Source: Flavobacteriales bacterium UBA2306
GTDB taxonomy: Bacteria; Bacteroidota; Bacteroidia; Flavobacteriales; Weeksellaceae
Direction: 5' to 3'
DNA length: 64,000 nt
Assembly (NCBI GenBank): GCA_002345565.1
Contig: DDVS01000002.1
Span: 665,605 to 729,604 of the forward strand
Shown here: positions 8,741 to 16,378 of the stretch, piece by piece
How positions within the stretch are numbered: the stretch's first letter is position 1
Layout of the letters: every line of letters begins with the position of its first letter
Translations under genes and position numbers: made by a program
Notes under the pieces: model-generated
What the model was told of the DNA's origin: nothing
The model's database searches: none
What the model saw: only the letters and a program-made list of their open reading frames with translations

Positions 8741-8773
8741 TTTGGAATGTTGTGTTAAGAATGCTTAACTTTG
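8741..8773 (+). promoter_or_regulatory. Promoter of the purM leader transcript
   Basis: TTTG at 8741-8744, a 21-nt spacer, then TAACTTTG at 8766-8773: a close match to the Bacteroidetes housekeeping promoter (TTTG and TAnnTTTG). Transcription should begin near 8780, just before the ATG at 8786. It lies right after the FMN reductase stop codon. Confidence 0.7.
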
Positions 8774-8785
8774 CTACAAAGAAAA

Positions 8786-8884
8786 ATGAAATTTAATCCG
8801 ATGAAAATCCCACAACTTCATTTCCAGCAATCTATTAATTCTTGCAAAAAGAATTATACAATTGCCTCCGAACTTGTGAGCTAA
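8786..8884 (+). CDS. 32-codon leader ORF before purM
   Basis: A short ORF of 32 codons (MKFNPMKIPQLHFQQSINSC, then KKNYTIASELVS) begins a few nucleotides after the predicted transcription start and ends 7 nt before a terminator hairpin. This is the layout of a leader peptide in an attenuated operon, or of a very small independent gene. The composition shows no run of one amino acid that would reveal the controlling signal. There is no ribosome-binding consensus to judge translation. Coding status is unproven. Confidence 0.35.
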   Translation: MKFNPMKIPQLHFQQSINSCKKNYTIASELVS

Positions 8885-8891
8885 AATAACG

Positions 8892-8925
8892 GCCGACTAT
8901 CTTAATAAGATTGTCGGCTTTTTTA
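8892..8925 (+). terminator. Terminator or attenuator in the purM leader
   Basis: Hairpin GCCGACTATCTT / AAGATTGTCGGC (one T-T mismatch) with an AAT loop and a T6 run. It lies about 110 nt after the predicted promoter and 113 nt before purM, so it would stop part or all of the leader transcript. Confidence 0.8.
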
Positions 8926-8975
8926 TTGGGATAAAACTGAAAGTAAAGTTTGAAATAAATCTAATGAATTCCAAG

Positions 8976-9009
8976 ATTCTTTCAGGTTTTCAAAAGCCTG
9001 AAGGAATCG
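8976..9009 (+). other. Hairpin just upstream of purM
   Basis: Stem GATTCTTTCAGG / CCTGAAGGAATC (one G-T pair), extended by TTTT/AAAA around a small loop. It has no T-run, so it is a leader structure rather than a terminator. The purM ATG follows 28 nt later. Confidence 0.5.
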
Positions 9010-9037
9010 AAAGAATCGCAATTCTGAAAATCTAAAA

Positions 9038-10030
9038 ATGAGCAATACCTACAAATCAGCCGGCGTTGACAAAGAAGAAGGTTACAAAACCGTTGATAAA
9101 ATCAAATCTGCCGTTGCAGAAACCCATAACAAAAATGTTCTGAACAATCTGGGAAGCTTCGGTGCGTTCTATGAGATTGCTGGATATAAGAATCCTGTTT
9201 TAGTTTCTGGAACAGACGGCGTTGGAACCAAGCTAAAAGTAGCTTTGGATTCCAAAAAGTACGATTCTATCGGTATCGATTGTTTCGCAATGTGCGCCAA
9301 CGACATCCTTTGTCACGGTGCAAAACCATTGTTTTTCTTAGATTATTTAGCTTGTGGAAAATTGGATTCAGACATCGCTGCAGAAATCGTTCTTGGAATG
9401 GTAAATGCTTGCAAGGATAACAATTGCGCTTTGATTGGTGGTGAAACTGCAGAAATGCCAGGGATGTATCAGCCGGGCGATTATGATGTTGCCGGATTTT
9501 GCGTAGGAATTGTAGAGAAAGACCAGATTATAGACGGTTCCAAAATCAGAAAAGGAAACAAAATCATTGCGATTCCAAGTTCTGGATTTCATTCCAACGG
9601 GTTTTCATTGGTAAGAAAGATTTTCCCAAATTTTGAAGAAGAATTTGAAGGAAAACCATTGTATGAGACTTTGCTTGTGCCAACAAGATTATATTACAAA
9701 GACATTCACAAAGTACTGGAAGAAGTTCCTGTATATGGAATTGCACATATCACAGGAGGCGGATTGTACGAGAATGTTCCGAGAATCATTCCAGAAGGAC
9801 TTTGCGCTGCTATAGATGAATCTAAAATCAAAGTTCCAACCGTGATGTTAGAACTGGAAAAACGAGGAAACATCGACAGAAAAGAGATGCACGGGACTTT
9901 CAATATGGGTGTGGGAATGGTTTTGGTAACCGATGAGAATCACGTTGACAAAATCCTTGACCTTTTGGAAGATGCTTATGTTGTAGGCGAAATAACAGAG
10001 GGAAGCGAGAAAATCAATCTTTCATTTTAA
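9038..10030 (+). CDS. purM: Phosphoribosylformylglycinamidine cyclo-ligase
   Basis: 330 residues, the usual length. Catalyses ATP-dependent closure of the imidazole ring of AIR in purine synthesis, step 5. PurM landmarks are present: SAGVDKEEGYK at the start, VSGTDGVGTKLKVAL, the NDILCHGAKPLFFLDY segment, GGETAEMPGMY, IPSSGFHSNGFSL, and AHITGGGLYENVPRI. It is followed after 80 nt by purN and then purH on the same strand, so this is a purine gene group. Upstream lie a promoter, a tiny ORF and a terminator-like hairpin that could attenuate expression. Confidence 0.97.
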   Translation: MSNTYKSAGVDKEEGYKTVDKIKSAVAETHNKNVLNNLGSFGAFYEIAGYKNPVLVSGTDGVGTKLKVALDSKKYDSIGIDCFAMCANDILCHGAKPLFFLDYLACGKLDSDIAAEIVLGMVNACKDNNCALIGGETAEMPGMYQPGDYDVAGFCVGIVEKDQIIDGSKIRKGNKIIAIPSSGFHSNGFSLVRKIFPNFEEEFEGKPLYETLLVPTRLYYKDIHKVLEEVPVYGIAHITGGGLYENVPRIIPEGLCAAIDESKIKVPTVMLELEKRGNIDRKEMHGTFNMGVGMVLVTDENHVDKILDLLEDAYVVGEITEGSEKINLSF

Positions 10031-10110
10031 TTTACCAATATAGAAATGTAATAGTTTACCAATTTTAAATATTGTTAAATTGTTAAACTGATACATTGTT
10101 AGATTAATAT

Positions 10111-10674
10111 ATGAAAAACTTAGTCATCCTAATTTCAGGTTCAGGAACCAATCTTCAAAGAATCATTGACTGCATCGACAACGGCGAAATCCGAAATGTA
10201 AAAGTGAATCTGGTGATTGCAGACAGAGAATGTTTCGGATTGGAAAGAGCAGAAAAACATAACATCCAGACTCAAATAATCAAAAGAGGAAAAGACTTTT
10301 CTGAGAAGTTAGAAAATGCAATTCCGGAAAATACAGATTTGATTGTCTTGGCTGGTTTTCTATCCATTTTGAAACCTGAGTTCTGCAAAAAATGGGAAGG
10401 TAAGATGATTAATATTCATCCGGCGTTGTTGCCAAAATTTGGAGGAAAGGGAATGTGGGGACATCACGTTCACAATGCAGTGATTGAAGCTGAGGAAAAA
10501 GAAAGCGGAGCAACAGTTCATTTTGTGACTTCGGGAATCGATGAAGGCGAGATTATTCTGCAGGGTAAATTTGATGTTGAAGAAAATGATACAGCTGAAA
10601 CATTAGCTCAAAAAGTACATCAGATTGAATATGATATTTTCCCAAAAGCCATTGATTTAGTTCTTAATAAATAG
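10111..10674 (+). CDS. purN: Phosphoribosylglycinamide formyltransferase
   Basis: 187 residues, full length. Transfers a formyl group from 10-formyl-tetrahydrofolate to GAR, step 3 of purine synthesis. The catalytic set is intact: N101 and H103 in INIHPALLPKF, and D144 in GIDEGEI. The phosphate loop is ISGSGTNLQ. It lies between purM (80 nt upstream) and purH. No separate promoter is obvious, so readthrough from purM is likely. Confidence 0.97.
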   Translation: MKNLVILISGSGTNLQRIIDCIDNGEIRNVKVNLVIADRECFGLERAEKHNIQTQIIKRGKDFSEKLENAIPENTDLIVLAGFLSILKPEFCKKWEGKMINIHPALLPKFGGKGMWGHHVHNAVIEAEEKESGATVHFVTSGIDEGEIILQGKFDVEENDTAETLAQKVHQIEYDIFPKAIDLVLNK

Positions 10675-10800
10675 AATTGATTTAGTTAAAATGAAATGGT
10701 ATTTTAATTCGTAAATTATTTTAATATAATGATTTATGAATTTTAATTCAAATTAACTTTAATTAATAAAAGAAAAATCTAAAGTAAATAAAAAGTAAAT

Positions 10801-10844
10801 CCGGAGGTGAAAGAACCGGTAAATCACAGTTTGAATAAAACTGT
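10801..10844 (+). other. Possible structured leader of purH
   Basis: Two short hairpins stand in the 194-nt purN-purH gap: CCGG...CCGG (10801-10819) and ACAGTTT / AAACTGT (10826-10844), 24 nt before the purH start. They may be an RNA control element. No known riboswitch class is recognised. Confidence 0.25.
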
Positions 10845-10868
10845 AAAAAGTAAAATTTGAAAGAAAAA

Positions 10869-12386
10869 ATGAGTAAAAAGAGAGCACTTATCAGCGTTTC
10901 TGATAAAAGCGGTTTGGTAGATTTTGCCAAATTTTTGGAAGCTAACAATTACGAATTGATTTCCACAGGCGGTACTTTCAAACATCTGAAAGACGCTGGT
11001 CTTAATCCAATTCAGATTGATGAAGTAACCGATTTCCCAGAGATGCTGGACGGAAGAGTGAAAACTTTGCATCCAAAAGTTCACGGCGGATTGTTGGCAG
11101 TTCGTTCCAACGAGGAACATATGAAAACAGTTCAGGATTACGAAATCGGACTGATTGATATGGTAATTGTGAATCTTTATCCGTTTTTTGAAAACGTGAA
11201 CAAGGATATTTCTCTTGACGAAAAAGTAGAATTCATCGATATTGGTGGTCCTTCTATGTTGCGTTCTGCAGCTAAGAATTTCAATTCTGTTACGGTTTTG
11301 ACAGACGTTAATGATTATCAAATCGTTAAAATCGAAATGGAGCAAAACGGTGATACTTACATTGAAACCAGAAAAAAACTTGCCGGAAAAGTATTCAACT
11401 TGACTTCTGCTTATGACGCAGCAATTTCTAGTATGCTTTTGAATGAAGAATATCCAACTTACTTAAACGCCTCTTATAAAAAGGTTTCTGATCTTAGATA
11501 TGGTGAAAATCCACATCAATCCGCAGCTTATTATACTTCGACTTTTGAAAATGGTGCAATGAAAGATTTTGAGATTTTGGGAGGTAAAGAATTGTCTTTC
11601 AATAATCTTCGTGATATGGATTTGTGCTGGAAAGTGGTTAACGAGTTCAAAGAAGAATTGGCTTGTTGCGCCGTAAAACACTCTACGCCTTGTGGTGTTG
11701 CCGTTGGAACTACAGCTTTGGAAACTTATACCAAAACTTTTGAATGTGACCCGGTTTCTATCTTCGGTGGAATCATCGGAATGAATTACAAAGTAGATGC
11801 AGCAACAGCAGAGGAATTAAACAAAACTTTTCTTGAAATCGTAATGGCAACTGACTTTGATGAAGAAGCTTTGGAAATTCTCAGAAAAAAGAAAAACCTT
11901 AGAATCATCAAAATCAAAAACGCAGTGACTGACAAACAAGTTTGGGTAAAAATCGATGGCGGAATGCTGGTTCAGAATGCAGATGACCAATTCTCAGAAG
12001 ATATCAAATTGATGACAGAAACGGCTCCAACAGAAGAACAAAGAAAAGCTCTATTGTTTTCTCAAAGAGTTGTAAAATATGTGAAATCCAATGCAATCGT
12101 GGTTTCAAACGGAGTTCAGGCAATCGGAATCGGTGGTGGACAAGTGAACAGAATCTGGGCAACGCAACAGGCGATTGAAAGAGCCAAAGAGAAATTCGAT
12201 GGCGAATTGGTTTTAGCTTCGGATGCATTTTTCCCTTTCAGAGATGTGGTAGATTTCTGCGCTCAGGAAGACATCAAGGCAATCATTCAGCCTGGTGGAA
12301 GTATGAGAGACGGAGATTCTATCGAAGCAGCTAATGAACATAAAATCCCGATGTTGTTTACAGGAATGAGACATTTCTTGCATTGA
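10869..12386 (+). CDS. purH: Bifunctional AICAR formyltransferase / IMP cyclohydrolase
   Basis: 505 residues from the ATG at 10869 ([15 protein letters not shown]); a TTG 12 nt upstream is not needed. The N-terminal MGS-like IMP cyclohydrolase domain (1-200) holds [11 protein letters not shown] and [17 protein letters not shown]. The C-terminal AICAR transformylase domain has the catalytic K-H pair in [15 protein letters not shown] and the ending DAFFPFRD...QPGGSMRD. It makes IMP in the last two steps of purine synthesis. It follows purN after 194 nt. A repeat with terminator-like arms follows the stop codon. Confidence 0.97.
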   Translation: MSKKRALISVSDKSGLVDFAKFLEANNYELISTGGTFKHLKDAGLNPIQIDEVTDFPEMLDGRVKTLHPKVHGGLLAVRSNEEHMKTVQDYEIGLIDMVIVNLYPFFENVNKDISLDEKVEFIDIGGPSMLRSAAKNFNSVTVLTDVNDYQIVKIEMEQNGDTYIETRKKLAGKVFNLTSAYDAAISSMLLNEEYPTYLNASYKKVSDLRYGENPHQSAAYYTSTFENGAMKDFEILGGKELSFNNLRDMDLCWKVVNEFKEELACCAVKHSTPCGVAVGTTALETYTKTFECDPVSIFGGIIGMNYKVDAATAEELNKTFLEIVMATDFDEEALEILRKKKNLRIIKIKNAVTDKQVWVKIDGGMLVQNADDQFSEDIKLMTETAPTEEQRKALLFSQRVVKYVKSNAIVVSNGVQAIGIGGGQVNRIWATQQAIERAKEKFDGELVLASDAFFPFRDVVDFCAQEDIKAIIQPGGSMRDGDSIEAANEHKIPMLFTGMRHFLH

Positions 12387-12392
12387 TAAATT

Positions 12393-12483
12393 AACCACAA
12401 AGTCACAAAAGTTTTGTTGTCTTTTAAGTTAAACAAAAGCTGAAATAAATTTAATAATAATTTCTTTTGTGACTTTTTTGGTT
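12393..12483. repeat. Inverted-repeat element, copy 1
   Basis: The 19-20 nt arms AACCACAAAGTCACAAAAG (12393-12411) and CTTTTGTGACTTTTTTGGTT (12464-12483) can fold into a long hairpin. A second copy with nearly the same arms lies at 19333-19389. Both follow genes, so the element may act as a terminator or be a miniature repeat. The 312-nt gap 12387-12698 otherwise holds the hairpin at 12496 and a -7 box at 12675. Confidence 0.75.
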
Positions 12484-12495
12484 CAAAATAAATAG

Positions 12496-12530
12496 CCCTT
12501 TTAAAGTTTAACTTCAAAAGGGTTTCATTT
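12496..12530 (+). terminator. Terminator-like hairpin after purH
   Basis: Stem CCCTTTT / AAAAGGG (12496-12502 and 12516-12522) with partly paired interior, followed by TTTCATTTT. It lies just beyond the inverted-repeat element. Confidence 0.6.
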
Positions 12531-12674
12531 TAATATTAATAAAAATTATCCGTAAATATTATCATTAACATTGATGATTTCGAGTTATGTTGAAGTATTG
12601 ATATTTTGAGTGATTAGTTCAATAATTCTGATAAAATTTAGCTTTAAAATTCATTCAAAAATCGAAATAATATT

Positions 12675-12682
12675 TACATTTG
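12675..12682 (+). promoter_or_regulatory. -7 box of proline dehydrogenase gene
   Basis: TACATTTG matches TAnnTTTG, 17 nt before the ATG at 12699. The leader would be very short. No clear -33 TTG. Confidence 0.45.
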
Positions 12683-12698
12683 AGACCAAATTCTGGAT

Positions 12699-13862
12699 AT
12701 GAGTATTTTCAATGATACAAAGCTCGCATTTGCCGATAAAACGGATGCTCAGCTCAAAAAAGCCTATTGGATGTTCAAGGCGATTGAACAGCCTGCATTG
12801 ACCAATATTGGCATTTCTCTTCTCAATTTTACAGTTAGAAACAATTTTCCGTTTGTGGACGGGATTGTGAAGCAGACTTTGTTCGAACAGTTTTGCGGTG
12901 GCGAAACCCGAGAAGAAAGTATGAAAGTAGTGACGCAAATGTTCAAACGTGGTGTTGGAAGTATCTTCGATTACTCAATTGAAGGGAAAGAAGAAGAAGA
13001 GGTTTTTGATGCCGTTTGTAAGGAAATCAAAGATATTGTTCTTTTTTCTGTAGGAAATCCGGCAATTCCGTTTATCGTTTTCAAACCAACGGCTTTTGGC
13101 AGAATTGATATTTATGAAGCGGTTGGAAAAGGAAAAGAGTTGACAACCAGCCAGAAAGAAGAATGGAATAGAGTAGTCACTCGTTTTGATGAAGTGTGCA
13201 AACTTTGTTTCGAAAGTGATAAAAAAGTAATGGTGGATGCGGAAGAAACTTGGATGCAAGATGCAGCTGACCAGCTTTGTGAAGAAATGATGGAGAAATA
13301 CAACAAAGAAAAAGCCATCGTTTGGAACACGATTCAGATGTACAGAACGGGGCGTTTGGAATATATGAATGCTCATCTGGAAAGAGCCAAAGAAAAAGGT
13401 TATTTCATTGGTTATAAGATTGTTCGTGGCGCTTATATGGAAAAAGAAGCAGATCGCGCAAAAGCAATGAATTACCCGAATCCGATTCAGCCCAGCAAAC
13501 AAGCGACAGATGATAATTACAATTCAGGAATTGATTTTGTGATGGAAAATCTGGATAAAGTTTCTGCATTTTTTGGAACTCATAATGAAATTTCGTCCGA
13601 ATTGATAATGGATAAAATGAAAGCCAAAGGTCTGGAACACAATAATCCGCATATCTATTTTGGACAGCTTTACGGGATGAGTGATAACATTACTTATTAT
13701 TTAGCCGACCAACATTATAACGTGGCAAAATACCTTCCGTACGGACCTGTAAAAGATGTTGTTCCATATCTTACAAGAAGAGCGCAGGAAAATACTTCTG
13801 TTGCGGGACAAACTGGGAGAGAGCTTGGTTTGATTAGTAAGGAATTGAAGAGAAGAAAATAA
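12699..13862 (+). CDS. Proline dehydrogenase
   Basis: 387 residues, the usual size of the single-domain FAD enzyme that oxidises proline to pyrroline-5-carboxylate. The barrel motifs are visible: MVDAEETWMQDAAD, KGYFIGYKIVRGAYMEKEADRA, FFGTHNEIS, YFGQLYGMSDN, YLPYGPVKDVVPYLTRRAQEN. The partner enzyme, pruA, lies at 16379-18004 on the other strand, so the two proline genes are close but not one operon. It begins with ATG shortly after a TACATTTG box. The electron acceptor is presumably the quinone pool. Confidence 0.95.
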   Translation: MSIFNDTKLAFADKTDAQLKKAYWMFKAIEQPALTNIGISLLNFTVRNNFPFVDGIVKQTLFEQFCGGETREESMKVVTQMFKRGVGSIFDYSIEGKEEEEVFDAVCKEIKDIVLFSVGNPAIPFIVFKPTAFGRIDIYEAVGKGKELTTSQKEEWNRVVTRFDEVCKLCFESDKKVMVDAEETWMQDAADQLCEEMMEKYNKEKAIVWNTIQMYRTGRLEYMNAHLERAKEKGYFIGYKIVRGAYMEKEADRAKAMNYPNPIQPSKQATDDNYNSGIDFVMENLDKVSAFFGTHNEISSELIMDKMKAKGLEHNNPHIYFGQLYGMSDNITYYLADQHYNVAKYLPYGPVKDVVPYLTRRAQENTSVAGQTGRELGLISKELKRRK

Positions 13863-13916
13863 AATAGATTGTAGATGTCTGATATTAGAAGTTAGACATT
13901 TTGCAGTCTGAAAAAT

Positions 13917-13940
13917 AAAATCCGCTGTGAGGCGGATTTT
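13917..13940 (+). terminator. Terminator after proline dehydrogenase
   Basis: Perfect stem AAAATCCGC / GCGGATTTT with a 6-nt loop, then T-rich sequence. It is shared with the convergent SMI1-like gene. Confidence 0.88.
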
Positions 13941-13948
13941 TTTGTTTA

Positions 13949-14536
13949 TTATTTATAAGGAATTGTAGGAATATGCTCATCTATTTCTTTTCCTTTGTCA
14001 TCAAATAAGATATAGATTCTTGTTATTTCCGAAATTATCATTTCTTCCAAAGAATTCCATTCGTATCTTGATATAGCAGAAAATCTTTCACAACAATGAA
14101 TTTTTTCAGTTTCTTTGTCAATGAACAAAAGCGAACCATCCCAATCATATGCACCAATATAAAAATAACTCTCTTTTGCATTTTTATGTCTTTCGAAAAT
14201 GTTAGGAGTTTCAATGGAATAAGGCTGCCGATTGCTAATTAAATCTCTTGAGTTATTTTTTCTTAATCCATAAAGCGAAAAAGTAGAAACCAAAATATTT
14301 AGGCCATTGCTGAAGTTTCTAAGAAAATCTTTGTATTGTTTAGGAATTTCGGTATTTAAGTTGTTTTCTAATTCTTTTAAATCAGATTCTGATAAAGGTT
14401 TATAGATTTTATTAAGCCAAGCTTCTGTTCCAATTTGAGGAGCTTTGCCAATCAGGATTGTTTCATTTTCTGTTTGTTCTATTCCAAGCTCTTGAAATTT
14501 GTAAACTAAATTTTTAATTTCTTGATATGAATTCAT
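13949..14536 (-). CDS. SMI1/KNR4 (SUKH) family protein
   Basis: 195 residues. The SUKH hallmark appears at LSESDLKELENNLNTEIPKQ then YKDFLRNFSNG, followed by a later strand-rich part with FYIGAYDWDGSLLFID. SUKH proteins often serve as immunity proteins against polymorphic toxins, though lone members have other or unknown roles. No toxin gene is visible nearby, so this copy is an orphan. It lies 23 nt downstream of a DUF4440-like gene on the same strand. Confidence 0.8.
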   Translation of the reverse strand: MNSYQEIKNLVYKFQELGIEQTENETILIGKAPQIGTEAWLNKIYKPLSESDLKELENNLNTEIPKQYKDFLRNFSNGLNILVSTFSLYGLRKNNSRDLISNRQPYSIETPNIFERHKNAKESYFYIGAYDWDGSLLFIDKETEKIHCCERFSAISRYEWNSLEEMIISEITRIYILFDDKGKEIDEHIPTIPYK

Positions 14537-14559
14537 TTCTAAATCTAAATTAATCTCAA

Positions 14560-15003
14560 TTACTTTTTCTTCTCAGCTTTCACAGCCTGTCTAGCCAACA
14601 ACTTCCAACCACTCTTAGTTTTCTGCCAAACGTACAAAATATCCAGACTCACTTCACCAGGTTCTTTGCCCAAATCGTGTGTTGTTGCATACAAATGATT
14701 ACGGACAATCGCTGTTTTATCAACAATTTGGATGGATTGATTGGTATTTTCAATCGTCAAGAAATTAGACTTTTTGCTGACCAATTTTTCTACAAATTCC
14801 TTAGCATCATCGATATGACCTCTAGAGTGTCCATAAGTCAATTCCGGCAAAATCAAAGATTCTAAAACAGCTTTGTCTCCGCTAATCATTGCTAATCTGA
14901 GTTTTTCAGAAGCTTCGGCAACAGATTGCTGGTCATTGTTTTTCTGTGCAAACAACATTGATACAGCAAAAAAACTGAAGGCTAGTAATAATTTTTTTAT
15001 CAT
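14560..15003 (-). CDS. Secreted NTF2-like (DUF4440/SnoaL-type) protein
   Basis: 147 residues. Signal peptide MKKLLLAFSFFAVSMLFAQ-like at residues 2-20. The remainder matches the NTF2-like fold of the DUF4440 group: a helical start (AEASEKLRLAMISGDKAVLESL), then TYGHSRGHIDDAKEFVEKL, and a terminal beta-sheet ending YVWQKTKSGWKLLARQAVK. Such proteins form small periplasmic cone-shaped domains that bind unknown ligands. It is probably cotranscribed with the SUKH gene after it. Exact function unknown. Confidence 0.85.
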   Translation of the reverse strand: MIKKLLLAFSFFAVSMLFAQKNNDQQSVAEASEKLRLAMISGDKAVLESLILPELTYGHSRGHIDDAKEFVEKLVSKKSNFLTIENTNQSIQIVDKTAIVRNHLYATTHDLGKEPGEVSLDILYVWQKTKSGWKLLARQAVKAEKKK

Positions 15004-15092
15004 AGTTATTTATATATTTGAATCAAAGATAATGAACTTGATGATAATAATTATTGAACTAAATTTTATCTTTATTTTCTAAAATTTCAAAT

Positions 15093-15611
15093 TTGAATCC
15101 AATTCTTGATATTGTTGTTCGCTCACTTGCCGTTTACTTTTTTATGGTTATTGCGGTGCGCGTTTTTGGTAAAAATCAATTGTCACAGCTTAATGCAGGA
15201 GATGTGATTCTTTTGCTTTTGATAAGTAATGCAGTCCAAAATGCGATGGTTGGTTCTAATAGCAGTTTACAAGGTGGAATTGTCGCTGCGTTGGTTTTGT
15301 TTGTAGCGAACTTTGTTGTGAAGAAATTTATATTTAAAAACCCAATAATCAAAGAACTGATAGAAGATCATCCTTATATTTTGGTCAAAGATGGGGTAGT
15401 GTATCCTGAGATTTTAAAGAAAGTCTCCATTTCCGAAGATGAACTGGAAGAAGCTGTTCACGAACACGGCATCGAAAATGTTTCTGATGTGAAATTGGCA
15501 ATTCTGGAAGTTGATGGAAATATCAGTGTAATTTCAACTGATAAAAACACGGAACAAACCCATTATTCCAGACATAAAACTAAGATGAAGCGAAAGTTTA
15601 GGAATCAATAA
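15093..15611 (+). CDS. DUF421 (YetF-like) membrane protein, TTG start
   Basis: 172 residues. Three membrane segments (about 6-26, 37-55 and 60-80) precede a cytoplasmic DUF421 domain: EDHPYILVKDGVVYPEILKK, then ISEDELEEAVHEHGIENVSDV, AILEVDGNISVI. The start is a TTG at 15093: an in-frame stop lies at 15060 and no ATG occurs before the first conserved segment (ILDIVVRSLAVYFFMV), so a non-ATG start is required. Members are conserved but of unknown biochemical role. It ends in a strong terminator. Confidence 0.88.
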   Translation: MNPILDIVVRSLAVYFFMVIAVRVFGKNQLSQLNAGDVILLLLISNAVQNAMVGSNSSLQGGIVAALVLFVANFVVKKFIFKNPIIKELIEDHPYILVKDGVVYPEILKKVSISEDELEEAVHEHGIENVSDVKLAILEVDGNISVISTDKNTEQTHYSRHKTKMKRKFRNQ

Positions 15612-15637
15612 AAAAGACTGGAGATTCCAGTCTTTTT
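15611..15637 (+). terminator. Terminator after DUF421 gene
   Basis: Perfect 11-bp stem AAAAAGACTGG / CCAGTCTTTTT with a 5-nt loop, shared with the convergent nicotinamidase gene. Confidence 0.9.
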
Positions 15638-15656
15638 ATATCAATTTTATTTCATA

Positions 15657-16262
15657 TTAAGCTAAAATAGTAATTCCTTTTTCAGCTAAATCATAAATCG
15701 TGTTTCTGGCACTGTCTGGTTTTACATTCACGGCTTTTGTTCCATTAAAATGTAAACACGTAATGAATCCAGCATTGAAAGCATCAATCGCCGTGAATTT
15801 AACACAATAATCCAAAGCCAATCCAACAATCTCAACTAGCTGAATATCGTGATATTTTAGGAAATCCTCCAATCCGGTTTTCATAAAGTGATTGTTATCT
15901 TGAAAACCGCTGTAGCTGTCAATTTCAACATTTTTTCCTTTTTGGATGATGTGAGTGACTTGATCTCTATTCAAATCTTTATGAAACTCTGCTCCAAAGG
16001 TTCCCTGAACACAATGGTCTGGCCACATAAACTGAGGAACGCCATTTAGAGAAATTGTTTCCCCAACGTTCTTTCCGTTGTTTGATGCAAAACTTTTATG
16101 GTTGGCTGGATGCCAGTCTTGAGTTAAGACGATTTGGTCATACTCGTTTTCTTCCATCAAAAGATTGATATAAGGAATGATGCTGTTAGCTTCTGGAACG
16201 GCCAGTGCGCCACCTTCGCAGAAATCATTTTGAACATCAACTATAATAAGCGCTTTTTTCAT
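15657..16262 (-). CDS. pncA: Nicotinamidase
   Basis: 201 residues. Hydrolyses nicotinamide to nicotinate for NAD salvage. The catalytic triad is visible as D9 (IIVDVQNDF), K110 (or K108) and C153 (LALDYCVKF). The metal site is D49 and H51 (TQDWHP) with H83 (WPDHCVQGT). The length is normal and there is no signal, so it is cytoplasmic. It stands alone; a palindromic repeat precedes it on the right. Confidence 0.95.
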   Translation of the reverse strand: MKKALIIVDVQNDFCEGGALAVPEANSIIPYINLLMEENEYDQIVLTQDWHPANHKSFASNNGKNVGETISLNGVPQFMWPDHCVQGTFGAEFHKDLNRDQVTHIIQKGKNVEIDSYSGFQDNNHFMKTGLEDFLKYHDIQLVEIVGLALDYCVKFTAIDAFNAGFITCLHFNGTKAVNVKPDSARNTIYDLAEKGITILA

Positions 16263-16288
16263 TGTCTGAGATTTGGGTTGTTAAAATA

Positions 16289-16360
16289 CAAAATGTCATT
16301 CTGAAAGAACCGAGCCAATCAATATAATTAGCATTTAGATTCTTACAAAATGACATTTTG
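16289..16360. repeat. REP-like palindromic repeat (TGTCATT type)
   Basis: Imperfect palindrome with outer arms CAAAATGTCATT and AATGACATTTTG and inner GAAAGAA / TTCTTAC-like parts. Its TGTCATT...AATGACA ends resemble those of the repeat at 37684-37736. It is intergenic, between pncA and pruA. Confidence 0.65.
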
Positions 16361-16378
16361 ACTTAATTTATTTAGTAT

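Noticed and set aside
10857..10868. TTG start for purH
   Set aside because: The ATG at 10869 gives the family N-terminus [15 protein letters not shown] directly.
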